Of a DNA stretch of 64,000 bases, positions 29,447 to 39,057 are shown one piece after another. The notes below the pieces were generated by a model. It saw only the letters and a list, made by a program, of their open reading frames with translations. It was not told the origin of the DNA and did not search any database. The DNA comes from Devosia aurantiaca (GTDB lineage: Bacteria; Pseudomonadota; Alphaproteobacteria; Rhizobiales; Devosiaceae). The first letter of the stretch is position 1. Every line of letters starts with the position of its first letter. The translations under genes were made by a program, and so were the position numbers. The stretch is taken from NCBI RefSeq assembly GCF_011058215.1, contig NZ_JAALFG010000002.1:930001-994000 (forward strand), in the 5' to 3' direction.

Positions 29447-30441
29447 TTGCGCGCCTCCGCCTTGGTCAAGCGCACCGGCACGAGACGGGTGGCGAGCGGC
29501 GATTGGATGATGAGCACGATAAAGATCAGCCCCGCCTTGACGATAAGATTGAACTCGGGCGGAAAGCCGGAGACGAGGATGCCGGTATTCATGGCCTGGA
29601 TGATGATGGCGCCGACAACGGCCAGCGGCACCGAAAAACGCCCGCCGAGCAGCGACGTGCCGCCGATGACCACCGCAAGAATGGCGTCGAGTTCGAGCCA
29701 GAGACCGGCATTATTGGCATCGGCGCCGCGAATATCGCCGGCAACGATGATGCCTGCAACGGCAGCACAGAAGCCCGACAGCCCATAGACCAGGAACAGC
29801 AGCATGCGACTGCGAATGCCGGCAAGGCTTGCGGCCGCCCGGTTGACGCCCACGGCTTCGATAAAGAGGCCCAGCGCGGTGCGGCGGATGATCATCGTCA
29901 CGACGATCATCAGGACCAAGGCAATCACCGCCGCCATCGGCAGGCCGAGGAAAGAGCCCGTGCCGATAAAGATCAGCAGCGGATCGGTGAAGGTGACGAT
30001 AAAGCCCTCGGTAATGAGCTGGGCGATACCGCGACCGGCAACCATCAGCACCAGGGTGGCAATGATCGGCTGGATGTCGAGCACGGCGACGAGGAAACCG
30101 TTCCACAAGCCGCAGACCAGCCCGACCGCCAGCGCTGCGATTACGGCGACCGGCGCGGGATACCCTGCCACCACCATCGTCGCCGCCACCGCTCCGGCGA
30201 CGGCCATGATCGCTCCGACCGAAAGGTCCACGCCCTTGGTGGCGATCACCCCGGCCATGCCGATGGCAAGGATCGCCACCGGCGCGCCGCGATTGAGCAC
30301 GTCGATCAGCGAGCCGAACAGACGGCCGTCCTGCCAGGTGATGCGGAAGAATGGGGGAAACAGGAACCAGTTGATCAGCAGAACGCCGGCCAGCGCCAGG
30401 AGCTGCGGGCTGGCGAGCGTGGAAACGACGCGGCGCATCAT
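29443..30441 (-). CDS. ytfT: Sugar ABC transporter permease, YtfT-like
   Basis: A 332-residue RbsC-type permease, partner of the YjfF-like protein. The motif AILAIGMAGVIATKGVDLSVGAIMAVAGAV is the conserved cytoplasmic/transmembrane segment of the family, and GLWLELDAILAVVIGGTSLLGGRF the second. It overlaps both neighbours by four bases, so ytfR, ytfT and yjfF are translationally coupled. Two different permeases for one ATPase is the arrangement known for the E. coli galactofuranose transporter. Confidence 0.87.
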   Translation of the reverse strand: MMRRVVSTLASPQLLALAGVLLINWFLFPPFFRITWQDGRLFGSLIDVLNRGAPVAILAIGMAGVIATKGVDLSVGAIMAVAGAVAATMVVAGYPAPVAVIAALAVGLVCGLWNGFLVAVLDIQPIIATLVLMVAGRGIAQLITEGFIVTFTDPLLIFIGTGSFLGLPMAAVIALVLMIVVTMIIRRTALGLFIEAVGVNRAAASLAGIRSRMLLFLVYGLSGFCAAVAGIIVAGDIRGADANNAGLWLELDAILAVVIGGTSLLGGRFSVPLAVVGAIIIQAMNTGILVSGFPPEFNLIVKAGLIFIVLIIQSPLATRLVPVRLTKAEARK

Positions 30442-31954
30442 GCCGGTGGACCTTCGCGATGGTTGGCGATCGCCTGGACGATGACGCCGGGATTGATGTT
30501 TTCGCCGGAGAGTTCGGCCACGAGCTCGCGATCGCGCATCACCACGATGCGGGTCGAATAAGCGACGACCTCGTCGAGCTCGGAAGAAATGACAACTAGC
30601 GCCAGGCCCTCGTCGCGCAGCCGGTTGATGGTGCGCACGATTTCCGCATGCGCGCCGACATCGATACCGCGCGTCGGCTCGTCGAGGATCAGGAATGTCG
30701 GATCGGTCGCGAGCCAGCGCGACAGGATTGCCTTTGCTGATTGCCGCCGCTCAGGAGCTTGATCGGCATGTCGAGCGACGCCGCCCGGATATCCATGCTC
30801 TCGCCGAAGCGGCCGGCAATCTCGAGCTGCTCGTCGCGGCTGAGCGCACTGAACCAGCCCAGCTTTCCCTGGAGCGCGATGACGATGTTCTCGCGCACCG
30901 AAAGGTCGCCGAAAATGCCCTCGACCTTGCGGTCCTCCGGCAAAAAGCCAAATCCCTTGGCGATCGCATCGGTCGGCCGCGAAATATTGGCCGGCTTGCC
31001 GCTGACCGTAACCGTGCCTTCATCGGCACTATCGGCACCGAACATGATGCGCGCCATCTCGGTACGGCCGGAACCGAGGAGGCCTGCGACGCCGACCACC
31101 TCACCCTTGTGGATGGTGAGGTTGAACGGATGCACGCTGCGCTTCTTGCCATAATTCTTGAAGTCGAGCAGGACCTCGCCGAGCGGCCGCGCATCCTCGA
31201 CGCCGGTAGCGCCGGAAAAAGCGACATCCTTGCCCAGCATCAGCCGCACCACATCGGTGCGTGTCGTGCCATCCAGCGTCCGCGTCTCGATCAGCTTGCC
31301 GTTGCGCAGGATGGTGACCCGGTCGGCGATGGCAAAAACCTGGTCGAGGAAATGTGTGATGAAGACGACGGCGAGACCGCGCGCCTTGAGGTCGCGAATG
31401 ATCTCGAACAGGCGCTCGACCTCATTGCGATCAAGGCTGGCCGTGGGTTCATCGAGGATTAAAACCTTGCCGGAAAGCTCGACGGCCCGGGCAATGGCCA
31501 CGATCTGCTGCACCGCCACCGAATGGGCGCCAAGCTCGCTCGCCGGATCGAGATCAAGCCCATAGCGCCTCAGCACTTCGCGCGAGTCGCGCTCCATCTT
31601 GCGCCGATCGACGAAGCCGAAGCGGGTAGGCTGGTGACCGAGGAAGAGGTTTTCCGCGACCGAGCGATTGGGCAGGAGATTGACCTCCTGGTAAACCGTG
31701 CCGATGCCGTATTTCTGGGCATGCTGGGGATTGTCGAGTGTCACCGCCACCCCGTCGGCCAATACCTGCCCGCCCGTGGGCTGGTAAGCGCCGGTCAGGA
31801 TCTTGATCAGCGTGGATTTGCCCGCGCCATTCTCGCCCAAAAGTGCATGCACTTCGCCGGGCAGCAGGCCGAAATTGACATTGTCGAGTGCGACGTGATT
31901 GCCGAAGACCTTGACGATCCCGCGCGCTTCCAGCGCGTAAGACTGCTCGCCCAT
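30438..31954 (-). CDS. ytfR: Sugar ABC transporter ATPase, YtfR-like (frame broken once)
   Basis: A tandem-domain ATPase of about 505 residues. The first domain has Walker A GENGAGKST, signature-region AVQQIVAIARAVEL and Walker B LILDEPTASLD. The second has GLLGSGRTEMARI and LLSGGNQQ. The frame breaks at the A run 30733-30735; one added base restores QQKAILSRW and leads into the C-terminal part (RTINRLRDEGLALVVISSELDEVV). The start at 31954 has GGAGGG seven bases upstream, better than a TTG at 31966. It powers import of the sugar bound by the YtfQ-like protein. Confidence 0.88.
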
Positions 31955-32029
31955 CGCCCCCTCCAAAGCGTAAAACGAAGGTCACCCCCACTCGAGCGGG
32001 GATGACACCATGCGTGAGTTGAGGACGGC

Positions 32030-33004
32030 TTAGTAGCCGAGACCCTTGCGGCGCTCGTATTCGCCCTGCGGATCGTTTTCGGCGGTGTAGAGCTTGGACT
32101 CGGTGATGATGAACTTTTCCGGTTCCGTGCCGTCGGCCCAGTAGGCAGCCAGGGCGTCGAAAGCCGGGCCGGCCATGTTCGGGGTCAGTTCGACAGTGGC
32201 ATTGGCTTCGCCGGCCGCGATGGCGGTAAAGATATCCGGGACGGCGTCGATCGAGACCACCTTGATGTCGGTGCCAGGCTTGAGGCCGGCATCCTTGATC
32301 GCCTGGATGGCGCCAACCGCCATGTCGTCGTTATGGGCGTAAACCGCGCAGATATCGGCGCCGCCATTGGACGACTTGAGGAAGGCTTCCATGACTTCCT
32401 TGCCCTTGGCGCGGGTGAAGTCACCGGTCTGGCTCTGCGTGATCTTGATGTTGGAGGCCGAAGCAATGCCTTCTTCAAAGCCCTGCTTGCGATTGATGGC
32501 CGGGCTCGAACCCACGGTGCCCTGCAGTTCAACGACGTTGCAGTCTTCGCCGGCAACGGCATCGACCAGCCATTCGCCGGCGACGCGGCCTTCGAGGACC
32601 TGGTCCGACGCGATCGAGGTCAGATAGAGATCTTCCGGTGCATCGACGCCGCGGTCGAGCAGCACGACGGGGATCTCGGCTTCCTTGGCTTCGGTCAAAA
32701 CGTCGTCCCAACCGGTGGCGACAACGGGGGCAACCAGGATCGCGTCAACGCCCTGGGCGATAAAGCCGCGGATCGCCTTGATCTGGTTTTCCTGCTTCTG
32801 CTGCGCGTCGGCAAACTTGAGGTCAACGCCGCGGGCTTCGGCTTCCGAACGGGTGACCGAAGTCTCGGCAGCGCGCCAACCGGATTCCGAGCCGATCTGC
32901 GAGAAACCGATGACCTTGCCGCTCAGGTCGGCCTGGGCGAAGGCAGCGGTAGACAAGGCGGTAGCGAGGCCTGCCGCGATGGCAAGCTTGGTGATGATGC
33001 TCAC
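32030..33004 (-). CDS. ytfQ: Periplasmic sugar-binding protein, YtfQ-like
   Basis: A 324-residue type 1 periplasmic binding protein. A signal peptide (ITKLAIAAGLATALSTAAFAQ) precedes the domain opening GKVIGFSQIGSESGWRAAETSV, which is the YtfQ hallmark. Further matches are DAILVAPVVATGWDDVL, VVLLDRGVD and the C-terminal NDPQGEYERRKGLGY. E. coli YtfQ binds furanose galactose and arabinose. It is the first gene of the importer operon; the upstream region 33005-33139 holds a TATAAT element inside a palindrome. Confidence 0.9.
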   Translation of the reverse strand: MSIITKLAIAAGLATALSTAAFAQADLSGKVIGFSQIGSESGWRAAETSVTRSEAEARGVDLKFADAQQKQENQIKAIRGFIAQGVDAILVAPVVATGWDDVLTEAKEAEIPVVLLDRGVDAPEDLYLTSIASDQVLEGRVAGEWLVDAVAGEDCNVVELQGTVGSSPAINRKQGFEEGIASASNIKITQSQTGDFTRAKGKEVMEAFLKSSNGGADICAVYAHNDDMAVGAIQAIKDAGLKPGTDIKVVSIDAVPDIFTAIAAGEANATVELTPNMAGPAFDALAAYWADGTEPEKFIITESKLYTAENDPQGEYERRKGLGY

Positions 33005-33059
33005 AATGAAGTCCTCCCAAAAACCGCCGGGCGTTTCGCTTCCGGCAGTGGGAGGACGC

Positions 33060-33082
33060 TACATAAAGTACTATTATATGTA
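33060..33082. promoter_or_regulatory. Palindromic operator over the -10 region of ytfQ
   Basis: TACATA-N11-TATGTA forms perfect 6-bp arms 55 bases upstream of ytfQ. On the minus strand the -10-like hexamer TATAAT (33073-33078) lies inside it. A repressor bound here would block transcription; the GntR/FCD regulator at 27706-28434 is the obvious candidate. Confidence 0.55.
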
Positions 33083-33139
33083 AAGTGGCTTCGTGCGGCG
33101 TGGTCGCAGCACTCTGATGAGCCGTTATTTTGCCCCAGT

Positions 33140-33256
33140 AGCCTCATCCTGAGGCGCGGAGCGCACGCGTAGCCTCGAAGGGCGAGGCGTGGCACGATCC
33201 TGGCCACCCGCCCTCGTGGTTCGAGGCTACGCTACGCTTCGCACCTCACCATGAAA
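33140..33256. repeat. Dispersed palindromic repeat, family A variant
   Basis: Arms GCCTCATCCTGAGGCGC and GCACCTCACCATGAAAGC enclose GTAGCCTCGAAGGGCGAGG and CCTCGTGGTTCGAGGCTAC. It is a diverged copy of the repeat at 3684-3780, between ytfQ and the nucleoside hydrolase gene. Confidence 0.75.
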
Positions 33257-33275
33257 GCTCCGCGGCGCCGGAACC

Positions 33276-34226
33276 TTAGCCCGCAACCGTCGCCCGAAAA
33301 TGCTCCAGCACCTTGGGCCCGTCCACTTCCGTGCAGATCGTTTGCACCGGCCGGCTGGACCAGGCCGGGTCGCCACCCTTGCGCGTTTCCGGCATCTGCG
33401 CCGTCTGTCCGGTTGCCAGGCCCTCGGTAATGGTCACGATCGGCCCGCGCCGGGTCTCGAACCATTCGGGATGCAGCGCATAGGTCACCGCCAGAAGATC
33501 GTGCCCGACCACGCCATTGATGCCCATGATGTTGTTGTAGAACTGGGCATAATGCTCGCTCATCTTAGCCAGCAACTCGCCATTGGCGCCCACATCGCGC
33601 GACAACGCGGCGAGATAGTCCGTGTCCAGGACGATGTCATGGGTCACGTCGAGCCCCACCACGACCACCGGCCATTCCGCCGCGAACATTTCGTCCGCCG
33701 CCACCGGGTCGCCATGGATATTGGCTTCCGCCAGCGGCGTGACATTGCCGCTCCGGCCCTTGTAGCCGAAGGCGCCGCCCATGATGATGACCTGCTTGAC
33801 CTGTTTTGCAATGCCCGGCTCGGCCCGCAGCGCCAGCGCCAGATTGGTCATGCGACCCACGGCGATGATCGTCACCTCGCCCCGATTGGCCTTGATCGTA
33901 TCGATGATGAACTGGCTCGCCACCCGCCTGTCGAGCCCGCTGCGGTCGACCTCGGGAATGTCGATATTGCCAAGTCCGTCGTCGCCATGAACAATCGCCG
34001 GCTCCTGCTTCTTGACGCCGTCAAGCGTTTCGCCGGCGCCCTGCACCACAGGTGCCGAAATGCCGAATCGCTGGCGCAGATAGAGCGCATTTCGCGTCGT
34101 CTTCTCGATGCTGGCATTGCCGACCACCGTCGTGATGCCGAGCAGTTCGATTTCGGGCAGCTTGCTAAGGTAAAGCAGCGCCATCGCATCGTCGATGCCG
34201 GGATCGGTGTCGAAAATCACTTTCAT
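33276..34226 (-). CDS. Inosine-uridine preferring nucleoside hydrolase family protein
   Basis: A 316-residue nucleoside hydrolase that cleaves the N-glycosidic bond of nucleosides to ribose and base. The calcium-binding motif [12 protein letters not shown] is at residues 6-17 and the second Asp/Asn cluster in [12 protein letters not shown] and GLDVTHD. The start at 34226 gives the conserved opening [10 protein letters not shown]; an ATG at 34238 would add four residues. It is divergent from the F420-type oxidoreductase at 34337, and the operator at 34300-34317 lies between them. It could belong to the adjacent sugar-uptake genes by supplying ribose metabolism. Confidence 0.88.
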   Translation of the reverse strand: MKVIFDTDPGIDDAMALLYLSKLPEIELLGITTVVGNASIEKTTRNALYLRQRFGISAPVVQGAGETLDGVKKQEPAIVHGDDGLGNIDIPEVDRSGLDRRVASQFIIDTIKANRGEVTIIAVGRMTNLALALRAEPGIAKQVKQVIIMGGAFGYKGRSGNVTPLAEANIHGDPVAADEMFAAEWPVVVVGLDVTHDIVLDTDYLAALSRDVGANGELLAKMSEHYAQFYNNIMGINGVVGHDLLAVTYALHPEWFETRRGPIVTITEGLATGQTAQMPETRKGGDPAWSSRPVQTICTEVDGPKVLEHFRATVAG

Positions 34227-34299
34227 CGTTCTGTCCATCTTCTAGAATAGCTCTTGTTGCCCTTGGCCCTAGCACGCGCCCGCTTGACTATCGACAATT

Positions 34300-34317
34300 T
34301 TTGACCAAACGATCAAA
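34300..34317. promoter_or_regulatory. Operator shared by the two F420-type oxidoreductase genes, copy 1
   Basis: TTTGACC-AAAC-GATCAAA is an 18-bp inverted repeat 20 bases before the LLM gene start at 34337. It has the same half-sites and spacing, in the opposite orientation, as the copy at 39019-39036. A possible -35 element TTGACT lies at 34284-34289. The shape resembles operators of TetR-family repressors. Confidence 0.65.
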
Positions 34318-34336
34318 TATCGAGCGGAGGGACGGC

Positions 34337-35329
34337 ATGCGGTTCGGTTATAAGGCATCGGCGGAACAATTCGCCCCCAATGATCTCCTCCATTTCGCCG
34401 TCGAGGCCGAACAGGCCGGCTTCGATAGCGTCTGGGTCTCCGACCATTTTCAGCCCTGGAAGCACACCGACGGCCATGCGCCGTTTGCGCCGGGCTGGAT
34501 GTCTGCAGTGCTCGCGCGCACCGAAAAAATCGTGCTCGGCACCTCCGTGCTGACGCCGACGTTTCGGCTTCATCCCACCGTCGTGGCCCACGCCTTTGGC
34601 ACTATGGGCGCCATGTTCCCCGGCCGCGTGATCCTCGGCGTCGGCACCGGCGAGGGCCTCAACGAAGTGCCCGCCACCGGCATCGAATGGCCCGAACTCA
34701 AGGAACGCTCGGCCCGCCTGCGCGAGGCCGTCCGGCTGATCCGCAAGCTCTGGAGCGAGGATCGCGTTTCCTTCGAAGGCGAATACTACAAGACCGTCAA
34801 CGCCACGATCTATGACAAGCCCGCCGAGCCCGTGCCAATCTACATCGCCGCCGGCGGCCCGCTCAACGCCAAATATGCAGGCCGCGCCGGCGACGGTTTC
34901 ATCTGCACCTCGGGCAAGGGCGCCGAACTTTATACGCAGGAACTCCTGCCCAATGTCGAAATCGGCCGCGCCGAAAGCGAACTCAAGACGAAACCCTTCG
35001 AGCGCATGATCGAGGTTAAGGTCTCCTTCGACACCGATGCCGATCGCGCCCTCAACGACACCCGCCACTGGGCCGCGCTTTCCCTCTCCGCCGAGGAAAA
35101 ACACTCCGTGCAGGATGCCGAGGAAATGGAACGTCTCGCCGACGCCCTGCCGATCGAGCGCGTCGCCAAGCGCTGGATCGTGTCCTCCGACCCGGACGAA
35201 CACGTCGCCAGGATCCAGACCTATATCGACTACGGCTTCGACCATTTGGTCTTCCACGCCCCCGGCCCCGACCAAAGCCGCTTCCTCGATCTCTACGCCC
35301 GGGAGATCCTACCGAGGCTGCGGAAATGA
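34337..35329 (+). CDS. F420-dependent LLM-class oxidoreductase (TIGR03557-like, glucose-6-phosphate dehydrogenase type)
   Basis: A 330-residue TIM-barrel protein of the luciferase-like monooxygenase superfamily. [30 protein letters not shown] and [23 protein letters not shown] match the branch containing the F420-dependent glucose-6-phosphate dehydrogenase, as does [15 protein letters not shown]. The cofactor assignment to F420 comes from family and context: the stop overlaps cofE by four bases. The start at 34337 has GGAGG eight bases upstream. Substrate is unknown. An 18-bp operator precedes it. Confidence 0.85.
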   Translation: MRFGYKASAEQFAPNDLLHFAVEAEQAGFDSVWVSDHFQPWKHTDGHAPFAPGWMSAVLARTEKIVLGTSVLTPTFRLHPTVVAHAFGTMGAMFPGRVILGVGTGEGLNEVPATGIEWPELKERSARLREAVRLIRKLWSEDRVSFEGEYYKTVNATIYDKPAEPVPIYIAAGGPLNAKYAGRAGDGFICTSGKGAELYTQELLPNVEIGRAESELKTKPFERMIEVKVSFDTDADRALNDTRHWAALSLSAEEKHSVQDAEEMERLADALPIERVAKRWIVSSDPDEHVARIQTYIDYGFDHLVFHAPGPDQSRFLDLYAREILPRLRK

Positions 35330-36138
35330 CTGCCCGTTTTTCCGTCTGGGGCATTACCGGCATCCCGGAAGTTGCCGCGGGTGACGACCTCGTCGCGCTG
35401 ATCGCCGATGCCGTCGCCGGCCAGGCCGAAACCGACCCGGACCTCGCCCTCCAAACCGGCGACATCCTCGTCGTTACCTCGAAGATCGTTTCGAAATCGG
35501 AAGGCATGCAGGTGCCTGCCGCCGAGCGCGAGCGCGCCATCGCCGAAGACACCGTTCGCGTCGTCGCAGAACGCGTCCATCCCGGCGGCACGTTTCGCAT
35601 CGTCGAAACCCGCCAGGGCCTCGTCATGGCCGCGGCCGGCATCGACATGTCCAATGTGCCCGAAGGCACGGCCCTGCGCCTGCCGCTCGATCCCGACGCT
35701 TCCGCGCTCGGTCTTTGCGCCGGTCTGCGCCAGCGGCTTGGCATCGACATCGCCATCATCATCACCGACACTATCGGCCGGGCCTGGCGCGTCGGCCAGA
35801 CCGATATGGCGATCGGCGCCGCCGGCCTGCAACTGACCGACGACCTGCGCGGCGCCGTCGACGCCAATGGCCGCCCATTGCACGTGACGCAGGCCGTCAT
35901 CGCCGATGAGATCGCCGGCGCCGCAGACCTCGTCAAAGGCAAGACCAGCAACATACCCGTTGCCGTCGTTCGCGGCCTCGGCCGCTACGTGCAGGGCCTC
36001 GACGCTCCTGGCGCGCGGACCCTGACCCGCACCGGCGACGATGACATGTTTCGCTTTGGCTCCGCCGAAGCCTATCGCCTCGGCTACCAGGCTGCGCTGG
36101 CCGAGCTCAAAGCCGCATCCAAGCAGCGTCAGGACTAA
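35326..36138 (+). CDS. cofE: Coenzyme F420-0:L-glutamate ligase
   Basis: A 270-residue CofE (FbiB N-domain) protein that adds glutamates to F420-0 using GTP, making the poly-gamma-glutamate tail. Family motifs seen are [69 protein letters not shown] and [14 protein letters not shown]. It overlaps the oxidoreductase gene upstream and lies five bases before the F420-0 binding-protein gene. No cofC, cofD or fbiC/cofGH is in the window. CofE next to an F420-0 importer suggests tail building on a salvaged precursor. Confidence 0.92.
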   Translation: MTARFSVWGITGIPEVAAGDDLVALIADAVAGQAETDPDLALQTGDILVVTSKIVSKSEGMQVPAAERERAIAEDTVRVVAERVHPGGTFRIVETRQGLVMAAAGIDMSNVPEGTALRLPLDPDASALGLCAGLRQRLGIDIAIIITDTIGRAWRVGQTDMAIGAAGLQLTDDLRGAVDANGRPLHVTQAVIADEIAGAADLVKGKTSNIPVAVVRGLGRYVQGLDAPGARTLTRTGDDDMFRFGSAEAYRLGYQAALAELKAASKQRQD

Positions 36139-36142
36139 ACCC

Positions 36143-37065
36143 ATGCGCTTCGCCGCCCTCGCCTTCCTGCTGCTCAGCACGCCTGCCCTGGCGCAAACCA
36201 CCTATCCGCTGACGATCGACAATTGCGGCACGAGCGTCACTTTCGACGCTGCCCCCGAGCGCGCCGTCGCCATCAAGTCGACCGCCACCGAACTCCTGCT
36301 GTCGCTGGGCCTTGCCGATCGTATCGTCGGCGTCGGCTTCCAGGACGGGCCGCTGCCGGAAGCGCTTGAGACCGGTCTGCCGGTGCTTTCCGACAAGCTC
36401 CCCAGCCAGGAAGTCATTCTCGAAACCGAACCCGACTTCATCTATGGCGGCTGGGAAAGCAATTTTGCCGCCGACGGCGCCGGAGAACGCCCAACGCTCC
36501 AGCAACTCGGCGTCAACACCTATGTGGCGCCAGCCGCCTGCCGCTCGATCAAGCCACCCAAGCTCACCACCGACGTGCTGTTCGACGAATTCCGCGAAAT
36601 GGGCCACATCTTCGACCGTGATGCCGATGCCGACGTGCTGGTCGAGGGCCAGCGCGCAATGCTCGGCCGGATCGAACCGCGCGGCGAAGGCCACACCGCC
36701 CTCTGGTATTCGTCGGGCACCAAGGCTCCCTATGTTGGCGCCGGCAACAATGCCCCTGCCATGGTCATGGAGCTCTTGGGCCTGGAGAATATCTTTGGCG
36801 ACGTCGACGAGGGCTGGATTTCCGCAAGCTGGGAAGCCGTGGTCGACGCCAATCCCGATGTCATCATCCTCGTCGATGCCGCCTGGAATTCAGCAACCCA
36901 AAAAAACAGCTCCTCGCCGAAAATCCGATCACGCGCGAACTCGAAGCGGTCAAGAACGAGCGCTACCTCATCATCCCCTTCCCCGCCTCCGAAGCCGGCG
37001 TCCGCACCATCCCGGCCGCGATGGACATGGCCGAGCAGCTTGCTGCACTCAGCTTCGCTCAATGA
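36143..37065 (+). CDS. Putative F420-0 ABC transporter binding protein (frame broken once)
   Basis: A periplasmic helical-backbone binding protein of about 307 residues (BtuF/FecB fold). A signal peptide (MRFAALAFLLLSTPALAQ) precedes the domain with TIDNCGTSVTFDAAPERAVAIKSTATELLLSLGLADRIVGVG. It closely resembles the family annotated as F420-0 ABC transporter periplasmic component. The break is at the seven-A run 36900-36906. One added A restores QKKQLLAENPITRELEAVK and a frame to the stop at 37065. It begins five bases after cofE, so they share an operon. Substrate assignment is by family and neighbourhood only. Confidence 0.82.
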
Positions 37066-37072
37066 CCAAAAA

Positions 37073-37187
37073 CCCCCACCCAACCTCCCCGTAAGGCGGG
37101 GGAGGGGCAGATCGCTGTTTTTGGCTCGATCTGTCCCCACCCACCAGCAGGCTCCTCCCCGCCCTACGGGGGAGGTCGGGTGGGGTC
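37073..37187. repeat. Dispersed palindromic repeat, family B, inside the F420 operon
   Basis: Arms CCCCCACCCAACCTCCCC and GGGGGAGGTCGGGTGGGG with inner GGCGGGGGAGG and CTCCTCCCCGCC. It separates the binding-protein gene from the permease gene. Confidence 0.75.
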
Positions 37188-37210
37188 TTCACCTCAAACA
37201 CGGTTCATCG

Positions 37211-38210
37211 ATGAACCGCGCCACCCAACCCGCCCTCCTAACCTTCCTTCTCATTCTTAGCGCCCTCCTCGCCGTCACCATCGGCCCCGCCGATATCACC
37301 CCTGCCGAAGTCTGGACCTCCATCCTCCACCACATCGGCCTCGCCGACGCCCCCGCCTCGCGCCTCCGCGACGCCATCATCTGGGAACTGCGCCTCCCCG
37401 TGTCCTCGTCGCCATGGCCACCGGTGCCGGCCTCGCGCTGTCCGGCACGGTCATGCAGGCGCTCACCCGCAATCCTCTGGCCGACCCCTATCTCCTCGGC
37501 CTTTCCTCAGGTGCTGCCCTCGGCGCCGTGCTCTTTCTTCTCGCCGGTGCGTCGCTTCTGATGCCGGTCGGAGCCTTCCTCGGCAGCCTTGGCGCCCTCC
37601 TTCTCGCCCTTGCCATCGCTCGCCTGCTCGGCGGCGCCACCCCTCACGCGCCATCCTTGCCGGCATCTGCATCTCAGCCTTGGCGACTGCCGCGACCTCG
37701 TTCCTGATCTTCTGGTCTGCCACCGGCGACAGCTATCGTGAAATCCTGAGCTGGCTCATGGGCTCGCTTTCCGGCGCCCTCTGGTCCGATGCCGGTCTCG
37801 TCGGCGTGGCCCTGCTGCTCGGCGCCCCGGTCATCCTTTTCAATGCCCGCGCGCTCGATGCCTTTGCCTTTGGCGACAGCGCCGCCGCCGCTCTCGGCAT
37901 CGACGTCCCGCGCCTGCGCTGGACCCTGCTGGCCGCCACCGCCCTCCTCACCGGCATCATGGTGTCGATCGGCGGCGCCATTGGTTTCGTGGGCCTCGTC
38001 GTGCCACACATCGTCCGCCTCGTGCTCGGCGCCCGCCACCGCCTGCTGCTGCCGCAAGCCATGCTGGTCGGCGCCCTCTTCATGCTCTGGACCGACACCG
38101 CCGCCCGCACCCTGTTCGACCCGCGCGAACTCCCCGTCGGCATCATCACGGCGCTTCTCGGCGCGCCGATCTTCCTCCTCATCCTCCTCCGCTATCGGAG
38201 AGTCACGTGA
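37211..38210 (+). CDS. Putative F420-0 ABC transporter permease (FecCD type, two frame breaks)
   Basis: About 333 residues, FecCD/BtuC-type permease with around ten membrane helices. The opening helix [18 protein letters not shown], the conserved [37 protein letters not shown]-type region and [16 protein letters not shown] are typical. Breaks lie at the C runs 37396-37399 and 37640-37643; one added C at each gives [13 protein letters not shown] and [18 protein letters not shown]. The stop overlaps the ATPase start (GTGA). It is the membrane channel for the substrate delivered by the protein encoded at 36143. Confidence 0.84.
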
Positions 38211-38994
38211 GCCTCCGCGTCGAAAACCTCTCCGTCAACAAATCCAGCAGGCCCATTCTCTCGGGCGTCAGCTTCTCCGCGCCCACTGGCGCCGTTACCG
38301 GCCTCATCGGACCCAACGGCGCCGGCAAATCCACGCTGCTCCAGGCTCTGCTGGGTCAAACCACCGCAACTGGCACCGCCCATTTCGGCGAGCATGACCT
38401 CCCCCAATTGAACCGGCGCGATCGCGCCCGCCTCGTCGCCTATGTCGAGCAATCCGCCTCCACCGAAGAGCGCCTGACCGTCCGCGACGTCGTTGCCCTC
38501 GGCCGCATCCCCTTCGAGCCCGCCTGGCAGGCCGAGCCCTCGCCGGCGGACGAGGCCATCATCAATCCGCTCTCGTCGAAACCGGCATGACCGCCTTCGC
38601 CGACCGCCGCTTCTCGACTCTTTTCGGGGGCGAGCAGCAGCGCGTCCACCTCGCCCGTGCGCTGGCGCAAGAGCCGCGCCTGCTTCTCCTCGACGAGCCC
38701 ACCAGCCACCTCGACATTCGCGCCCAGCTGCAACTGCTCTCGCTTTTGCGGCGCAAAGCCGAAACCGGCACGACCATCGTCCTCGCGCTCCACGACCTCA
38801 ACCTCGCGTCTCGCTACTGCGATCATCTCGTCGTTTTGGCAAACGGTCATTTTATTGCCGAGGGGCCACCGCACATTGTGCTCACATCCGCGCTGATGCT
38901 CTCGGTTTACGGCGTCCATGCTCACCTCGGTGACAGCAAAGACCCGCTCAGGCCCCTCATCGTCTTCGACGACGCTGCACCGAATCCCGATTGA
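38207..38994 (+). CDS. Putative F420-0 ABC transporter ATPase (frame broken once)
   Basis: A FecE/BtuD-type ATPase of about 262 residues. It starts with GTG inside the permease stop. Walker A is GPNGAGKSTLLQ, the signature is LFGGEQQRVHLARAL (Phe in place of the usual Ser) and Walker B LLLLDEPTSHLD. The frame breaks near 38567. One extra C gives INPALVETGMTAFADRRFSTL and continuity to the stop at 38994. It completes the three-part importer beside cofE. The next gene begins 63 bases further with its own operator. Confidence 0.83.
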
Positions 38995-39018
38995 CAATCG
39001 CCGTGCCGCCGCACAAAT

Positions 39019-39036
39019 TTTGATCGACTGGTCAAA
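39019..39036. promoter_or_regulatory. Operator shared by the two F420-type oxidoreductase genes, copy 2
   Basis: TTTGATC-GACT-GGTCAAA is the reverse complement, half-site for half-site, of the copy at 34300-34317. A TTGACA hexamer lies at 38991-38996, 22 bases before it, so the operator covers the expected -10 and start-site region of the gene at 39058. Confidence 0.65.
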
Positions 39037-39057
39037 TTTTTGACGGTGAGGGGAAAC

